Shown here piece by piece: positions 59,901-64,000 of a stretch of 64,000 nucleotides of DNA. Position numbers and translations under genes: made by a program. The notes under the pieces are model-generated. The model did no database searches, was not told the origin of the DNA, and saw only the letters and a program-made list of their open reading frames with translations. The stretch covers positions 3,950,460 to 4,014,459 of the forward strand of contig NC_079900.1 of assembly GCF_024868665.1 (NCBI RefSeq), written 5' to 3'. Within the stretch, counting starts at the first letter, position 1, and each line of letters opens with the position of its first letter. This DNA is from Triplophysa rosa (Eukaryota; Chordata; Actinopteri; Cypriniformes; Nemacheilidae).

Positions 59901-62900
59901 ATCAACAGGATCATGACACAGTTTCCTCCGTTTCACAGCTCTGTCATTACCTGAGACTGGATGGTTACCCTGCAGATGTGCCTACAGGAAGAGCGCGCGC
60001 GGGATACTTTTACCATCAATTTACACAAAACGGCTTTCTCCTGTTATTTATGTTTAGGGTGACTGAAAAATGCTTAAAGGGACAGTTCACCCCAAAATGA
60101 AAATCCTTTCATCATTTCCTCATGTCATTTCAAACACGTGTGGCTTTCTTTCTTCAACAGAACACAAAAGAAGATATTTTGGAGAATGTTGGTAAGCAAA
60201 TGTGCCGTATGGACACAAAGACATTTCTCAAAATATCTTCTTTTGTGTTTCACAGAACAAAGCGTCACGTACAGGTTTTGACATGAGGGTGAATAAGCGA
60301 TGACAGAATTTGTATTTTTGGATGAACTGTCTCTTTAAGAAGACTCACAAAAACGCCATCTGATGTACACTAAAGAGAATCAAATACACATTTTCTCACA
60401 GGTCAAGAAAACACCTTTTCCATCGTGTAATGCTTCTAAAAGATTGACTTTATGAGCAGATTTCCAGATAGAACTAACGCTCATAAAACGTGAACATGTT
60501 CTCTAGTTCACGCCCGGGGCTGACGGAATGATTGACAGCTCTGACAACTGTTTGCAACGCACCGTTCTAACCAGCGCTCGCTGCCAATCATTTCTATCCA
60601 TAAACACGCTGCTGTCTTGACGACGAGTCCTCAGAAGACGTCTGTCTGGTCCGACACCGTCTCCAGCGCCTCTTCTGTCAGGACAGAGGTGAGGAGGGCC
60701 ACAGCTGTCAGCCATGACATGAGCAGACAGGTTTGCATTGCATTCTGTTCCCCAAAGCCCACTTATTACGGTCTCTTGAGCCAAAAACAGTCATGATTTA
60801 GTTTTTCGTGCTCATTTTACGAATGTCTCGGATCCTTGAGGGACCTGCATCATTTCTGAATGACTCATTCAGATTTGGATATAGCGAACATTAGAGTATG
60901 TGTACAAAAAGCTGTATTTTAATACGCTTGCTGTGATCTGAACCGGGAAATATGTGAAGAAAATCTAAGAAGACAGAAGCCGTTCCTCTATACAGATCCA
61001 AACGTATGTTTCTCTTCTGTTAGACACCTGATTATCTCGAAGATTTACGAGCTTCTTCGCAGTCTCCTCGTAGCAACACGAAAACAAAGCGCATAAAAAA
61101 AAACATGCTTCTCTTTCCATATCCTGAAGGCATGACAAAACTATCCTGTATCGGGGCCAATTCATAAACCCATTACACCAATGCACGTCTGCTTTTAAAG
61201 TCACACGACATCTAAGTTCTCTGTCTAACACATCTTCAAAGGAAGAATGCAGGCGTATTATTTCCTACCTCTTGTTCCTACACTCTTTTCCAATGGCTTT
61301 CTGACAACATCAACATCAAAGCGACTGATATCAACTGTGCTATAGAAGACACAGGCAGAGCATCTGCCTACCACAGTTTCTGTTCCCTAGATAGTGTGCT
61401 GCCACTTAAAGGGATAGTTCCCACAAAAATGAAATTCTGTGTTTGGTCACAAACATTTTCCAAAATATCTCCTTTTGTGTTCTGCAGAAGAAAGGAAAGT
61501 CCGATGTTGATGTTAACATACGCTATTATTCACAACTCGCTACTATGAAAAAATTGATTATTCTGAAATTTTATCACATATCAACACTATTTTTGTATTC
61601 AGCAAATTGGCAGATTAGCAGAGCGAACTATGCCAGTACACAAAGATTACCCGATCATATAACAGAGGTCATTTGCATACAGACATCTTAAAGGTACAGT
61701 AGCAAAACAATCTTCACTTTGCTTTAAAGGTGCATTGTGTGATATTAAGGAGGATCTATTCACAGTAAAATCGCCAGTGTTAAAAACGACAAATTAACAC
61801 TCACAGTGTATATATAATCCACACTCTCAAAGTGTGGATTATATAAACACTGTGAGAGTTAATGAGACCTTTTTTGACACTGGCCATTTTGCTGTGTTGA
61901 CAGAAATGCAATATAATATACATAACTATGTCTTCAGAGGTGTATAAAGTCCTTACATAATGAAGCATTTTGTTTTTATTGCCTTAGAATGAGCTATTTA
62001 TATCTACATACACCGCGGATTCCCTTACATGGAGTTCTCCATGTTGTTTCTACAGTAGCCCTAAACGGACAAACTGCTCTACAGAGTGCGTTTCGTAAAT
62101 ACGTTATCTCCTTCAGCAAAGAAGCAAAAACATGACAACGTCTTTGTCCTGTGTCAGCCACCATAGTGCTTCAAAAGGGAGGGGTGAGCCATTGCAGTTC
62201 ACAACCTCACCACTAGATGCTGCTAAATTTCATACACTGGACCTTTAATATGATGTACTTGAAAATGTGTCACACAGCTGTTCAAGTTTAAGTCATTCTT
62301 CCTAGTTAATCATAGTGATATTATAAACAAAATATCCCCTTTTTCTTTCCTAAAACTGACACCACTTTGATACTTCCCTTTTTCTCTAAGGGGGGGTCAA
62401 AGGTCGTTCAACATCTGCGACAGACGCTGCCTTTTCTGTCTGTTAGTCACCGAGTCCGGGTGAATGAGTTTGAAAAAAGTCTTTATGTATAGGAAAGAAA
62501 AGTTCTGGTGGGTGGACGAGACGAGAGATTGTGACAGTCAAAAATGAGACGGGGCCACCAGGGCCAAACCCCCTCTGAGGGCTCAGCAAATCAAACGGGG
62601 TGTTGCGGGATCGAAGCAGACGTCGGGGGTCAGGGTGAAATTAGCCATTTTTCTTTTATTACGCTGTGGAGGAAATTCCTGAAAAGCCCACAGGGGTGGC
62701 GACTTGGCACAGAGGAGATGGTATAGGCAGAAAATAGTGTTATTTTTGATATCAAAGGGAGCCGAATGTGGGTTGAGGGGAAACGAGGTCTCGACTCTTG
62801 GGTCTGGGTGGGATTTTTCCACTCGATCTGCGAGCTGTGACGGAGATGTGTTCTAACACATCTGAAACATGAACATGTGTGTGTGTGTGTGAGTGAAAGG

Positions 62901-64000
62901 CTGGAAATATGTAATAAAAAACATTCTTCAGTAAAGCTCTGAAATGCTGTGGAAAATAAATGAACCAATGAAGCGCAGTTGTTTTTAATGCAAGGAGGAA
63001 GTAAAAAAAGTGAAACATTAATATTGTAAAACAGATGTAAGAATAGAGCTGTTTAAACAGAAAACTATTTTATAACATATTGTAGCCCTAAATCTGCATA
63101 ACAAATTTTTATTTCAACTTTGTTGCATTATTACATACGCTCATTCTGCAGGGCAACCACAAAAATCGTCTCTTATTAAAAATTAATAACTTGTGGCCTC
63201 TTTACCGCTGCAAATCTCCATATGCGTGACCTCCCCGTTACCATGAAAACACTCAGAACCCATCTAGAGTGCAGCAATGTCATACTGTCTCACCTGTTGG
63301 GACCCCTGACAGACTTCGGGGTGTGCCAGTGTGTCTCCGATCTGTGACAGGTGGGGGCGTAACGCCTCCGTCGAGCTCCCTCTTAATACGGCACCCAGAA
63401 CCATGAGAGGAGCCCAGGGAGAGGCAGACGAACAGGAAGCGGAGTCAACAGCGTGAGGTAGGAGCAACTTGAGGTAGACTTCTGGACTCACAAACACTCC
63501 CAAGAGCTTTGCCGACTCTAAACACTGCCATGAGAGAGAGAGAGAAAGAGCTTTCAAGTGAAGATTCACACACATCTCTTATGTCAGGGGTTTGTCATTT
63601 GTCAATTTTATCTTATGCTCACAAACTCCCTTGAAGAACCTGGGAGTAGATGCCTTGCTCAGGTTACCAGCACAGATCTTTAATGGGATGACTACGCCAT
63701 GTCATTCAAAACCCGTATATAACTCTTTCCTCTGTGGAACACAAAAGAAGATATCGTCAGAAATGTCTCATTTGTATCTATATAATGGAAGTCAATAGGG
63801 GCAATGTTGTTTGGTTTCCAACATTCTTCAAAATATCTTATTTTGTGTTCTGCAGAAGAAAGAACGTCATACAATTTTGGAATGACATGAGGTTGAGTAA
63901 TGATGAATGACATCAAATCGAAACCATAAACCACTGTCTGCTCAGTTACCTGCGTCCTAACGTCGGCCTCAGCATCAGCGCATGCGTGGTACAGCACCGT
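53801..64000 (-). CDS. dnaaf5: DNAAF5 (HEATR2), C-terminal half, partial at right edge
   Basis: HEAT-repeat cytoplasmic factor needed to preassemble axonemal dynein arms. Minus-strand exons: 64000-63950 (partial), 63524-63294, 59693-59550, 59481-59313, 59207-59060, 58286-58136, 58034-57878, 55954-55763, 53925-53801 (stop TAA at 53803-53801). 1368 nt, 455 residues, all phases match. Pairs of amphipathic helices recur, for example ELLKRVDDSSEDVRVEALKS followed by LELLFQQLLLYMDDPDSKVQ. The phrases EPSRDPELRLHIFTMLS and NLVWHSGRCAAAVRTAALS recall human HEATR2. The last exon reads DVLKVASEVDRDLLQQQTEA to QHIHSL. The adjacency to sun1 agrees with human 7p22, where DNAAF5 and SUN1 are neighbours. 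The exon at 59060 has a weak donor (GTCCGT). Confidence 0.9.
54030..54480 (+). repeat. Dispersed repeat family R1, copy C (uninterrupted)
   Basis: Runs from TGACTATTTATAGGTGTGTG through CATGTGTCTTGTCATGCTGT to CTCTTCATTTTTTTCTGCGG. Used as the reference for the split copy at 12590-14140. Lies in the last dnaaf5 intron. Confidence 0.65.
54481..55190. other. dnaaf5 last intron, middle part
   Basis: Intronic sequence. Nothing recognised. Confidence 0.35.
55193..55312. repeat. tRNA-derived SINE fragment
   Basis: TTTTATCTAAAGTGACTTAC is followed by AAAACCCATGACCTTTGCGT and GAACGCAATGCTGTACTAAC. This is the reverse of a degenerate tRNA promoter region joined to a V-SINE-like core. Too diverged to be a tRNA gene. 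Confidence 0.5.
55763..55954 (-). CDS. dnaaf5: dnaaf5 HEAT-repeat exon
   Basis: 192 nt, phase 1 to phase 1. Encodes two HEAT helical pairs: LLKRVDDSSEDVRVEALKSL and HLELLFQQLLLYMDDPDSKV. It joins directly to the last exon as LDVLK, so the open frame at 55437-55700 is not needed. Confidence 0.92.
56007..56060. repeat. V-SINE-like tail fragment
   Basis: CACTTTGGATAAAAGCATCT then GCCAAATGCA, the conserved V-SINE 3' core. Confidence 0.5.
56121..56830 (+). mobile_element. Non-autonomous element R3, copy C with an insertion
   Basis: Begins TTAAAGGGGTCATATGGTGC and ends CATATGACCCCTTTAA. Matches the 24795-25339 copy except for about 163 bp at 56323-56485 (starting TGGCTGGAATACACGACAAG) that is absent from both other copies. 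Confidence 0.7.
56831..57569. other. dnaaf5 intron, nothing definite
   Basis: AT-rich intronic sequence. 57120-57200 may be a further repeat relic (ATGCTTGATTCTGATTGGCC), not resolved. Confidence 0.35.
57570..57715 (-). repeat. Dispersed repeat family R1, partial copy D
   Basis: Contains AAAAGTGAATATGAACTTG and CAGTATTTGAGGTCTGAAAA, matching copy A near 4790-4830. Only part of the family is present. Confidence 0.55.
57878..58286 (-). CDS. dnaaf5: dnaaf5 exons, HEAT repeats
   Basis: Exons 58286-58136 (RFGEYMEVVLQDLLLPNLVW onward to PAER) and 58034-57878 (VLSVEESLRTQLISALEEDS onward to NEIYP). They join in phase 0 across a 101-bp intron. Both are typical alternating amphipathic helices. Confidence 0.9.
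58320..59059. other. dnaaf5 intron with (GT)n run
   Basis: AT-rich intron with a (GT)n microsatellite at 58567-58589. No exon recognised. Confidence 0.45.
59060..59693 (-). CDS. dnaaf5: dnaaf5 exons, three consecutive
   Basis: Exons 59693-59550 (VLYLDQLLTCVDTVLRVSQV), 59481-59313 (AEELMRRLCEVQSLPGVCEL) and 59207-59060 (GPVVGEFLSAFLPLLKSCVE to VDSQG). Phases 0, 1 and 2 join correctly. The last donor GTCCGT is weak, but the joined SQGRFGEYM frame supports it. Confidence 0.9.
59694..60074. other. dnaaf5 intron, short unique part
   Basis: Intronic sequence before the next repeat. Nothing recognised. Confidence 0.4.
60075..60339. mobile_element. Fold-back element copy
   Basis: AAAGGGACAGTTCACCCCAA at left, GGATGAACTGTCTCTTTA at right. 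Inner arms AAAGAAGATATTTTGGAGAA and CTCAAAATATCTTCTTTTGT are inverted. Confidence 0.7.
60340..61405. other. dnaaf5 intron, unique-looking
   Basis: 60500-60790 is less AT-rich and contains a 93-codon minus-strand frame with no HEAT-like pattern. Adjacent exon phases already join, so no exon is called. Confidence 0.4.
61408..61505. mobile_element. Fold-back element, partial
   Basis: TTAAAGGGATAGTTCCCACA then AAATATCTCCTTTTGTGTTC. Left arm outline only, internally deleted. Confidence 0.5.
61727..62250. mobile_element. Non-autonomous DNA element R2, copy B with nested insertion
   Basis: Matches 9370-9758 from TTAAAGGTGCATTGTGTGAT to CATACACTGGACCTTTAA, except for a palindromic insert at about 61761-61896. 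Confidence 0.7.
61761..61896. mobile_element. Nested palindromic MITE
   Basis: About 136 bp. Outer ends CACAGTAAAATCGCCAGTGT and ACACTGGCCATTTTGCTGTG are inverted. The centre forms ATAATCCACACTCT / AAGTGTGGATTAT. Absent from the other R2 copy. Confidence 0.65.
62251..63293. other. dnaaf5 intron with possible conserved segment
   Basis: 62540-62740 is GC-balanced, non-repetitive and lacks stop-free coding resemblance. It could be a regulatory or conserved non-coding element. A short (GT)n lies at 62876-62891. Confidence 0.35.
63294..63524 (-). CDS. dnaaf5: dnaaf5 exon
   Basis: 231 nt, phase 0 both ends. Encodes CLESAKLLGVFVSPEVYLKL, then a Ser/Ala-rich turn, GAVLRGSS and HLSQIGDTLAHPEVCQGSQQ. 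Joins the partial exon at the right edge as RTQ-CLES. Confidence 0.88.
63684..63910. mobile_element. Fold-back element copy
   Basis: GTCATTCAAAACCCGTATAT and GAACACAAAAGAAGATATCG, then the inverted ATATCTTATTTTGTGTTCTG and GGAATGACATGAGGTTGAGT. Centre AATGGAAGTCAATAGGGG. Confidence 0.65.
63950..64000 (-). CDS. dnaaf5: dnaaf5 exon, cut by window edge
   Basis: The last 17 codons of an exon, TVLYHACADAEADVRTQ, before donor GTAACTG. The Asp/Glu-Ala-Asp-Val-Arg pattern is the typical HEAT inter-helix motif. Confidence 0.85.

Noticed and set aside
60503..60784. 93-codon minus-strand frame inside the dnaaf5 intron
   Set aside because: No HEAT-like pattern, no recognised domain, and flanking exons are phase-compatible without it.

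Overview
The window is genomic DNA from a teleost fish, most likely a cyprinid (carp, minnow or danio relative). The evidence is vertebrate-type split genes with GT-AG introns, plus a dense load of fold-back elements, hAT, Tc1/mariner and V-SINE-like repeats of the kind that fill cyprinid introns. Species was not determined. All exon coordinates are hand-built from open frames, splice dinucleotides, phase continuity and remembered family resemblance. No alignment was run.

Four protein-coding genes are present. (1) nherf2 (slc9a3r2), minus strand, 15942 down to 1789 and continuing off the left edge: PDZ1 and the first half of PDZ2. (2) sun1, minus strand, 42295 to 19440: a complete 23-coding-exon model of 988 residues with an N-terminal nucleoplasmic part, hydrophobic/transmembrane region, coiled coils and a C-terminal SUN domain. 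(3) ccp110, plus strand, 47075 to 53168: a complete 11-coding-exon model of 705 residues. (4) dnaaf5 (heatr2), minus strand, 64000 to 53801: the C-terminal 455 residues; the 5' half lies off the right edge. sun1 and ccp110 are head-to-head over a GC-rich 45.6-46.3 kb interval; ccp110 and dnaaf5 are tail-to-tail.

Region by region: 1-15.7 kb is mostly nherf2 introns with a GACA/GATA tetranucleotide array (2.7-3.6 kb), a 1.9 kb purine (GA) tract (6.2-8.1 kb) and several transposon relics. 16.4-19.4 kb is intergenic plus the probable sun1 3' UTR. 19.4-29.9 kb holds most sun1 exons. 29.9-42.2 kb is large sun1 introns with hAT elements that keep 8-bp target duplications and a palindromic Tc1-like element. 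42.3-46.3 kb is the sun1 5' non-coding region and shared promoter. 47-53.2 kb is ccp110. 53.3-64 kb is dnaaf5 exons among repeats.

The most interesting signal is a tandem duplication of a three-exon module inside sun1 (26.7-29.5 kb). All duplicated exons have the same symmetric phase, so either or both copies could be spliced in just upstream of the membrane-spanning region. One exon pair and its flanking intron are nearly identical while the other two pairs have diverged strongly. Functionally, three neighbours act around the centrosome/cilium/nuclear envelope axis: SUN1 (LINC complex), CP110 (centriole cap) and DNAAF5 (axonemal dynein preassembly).
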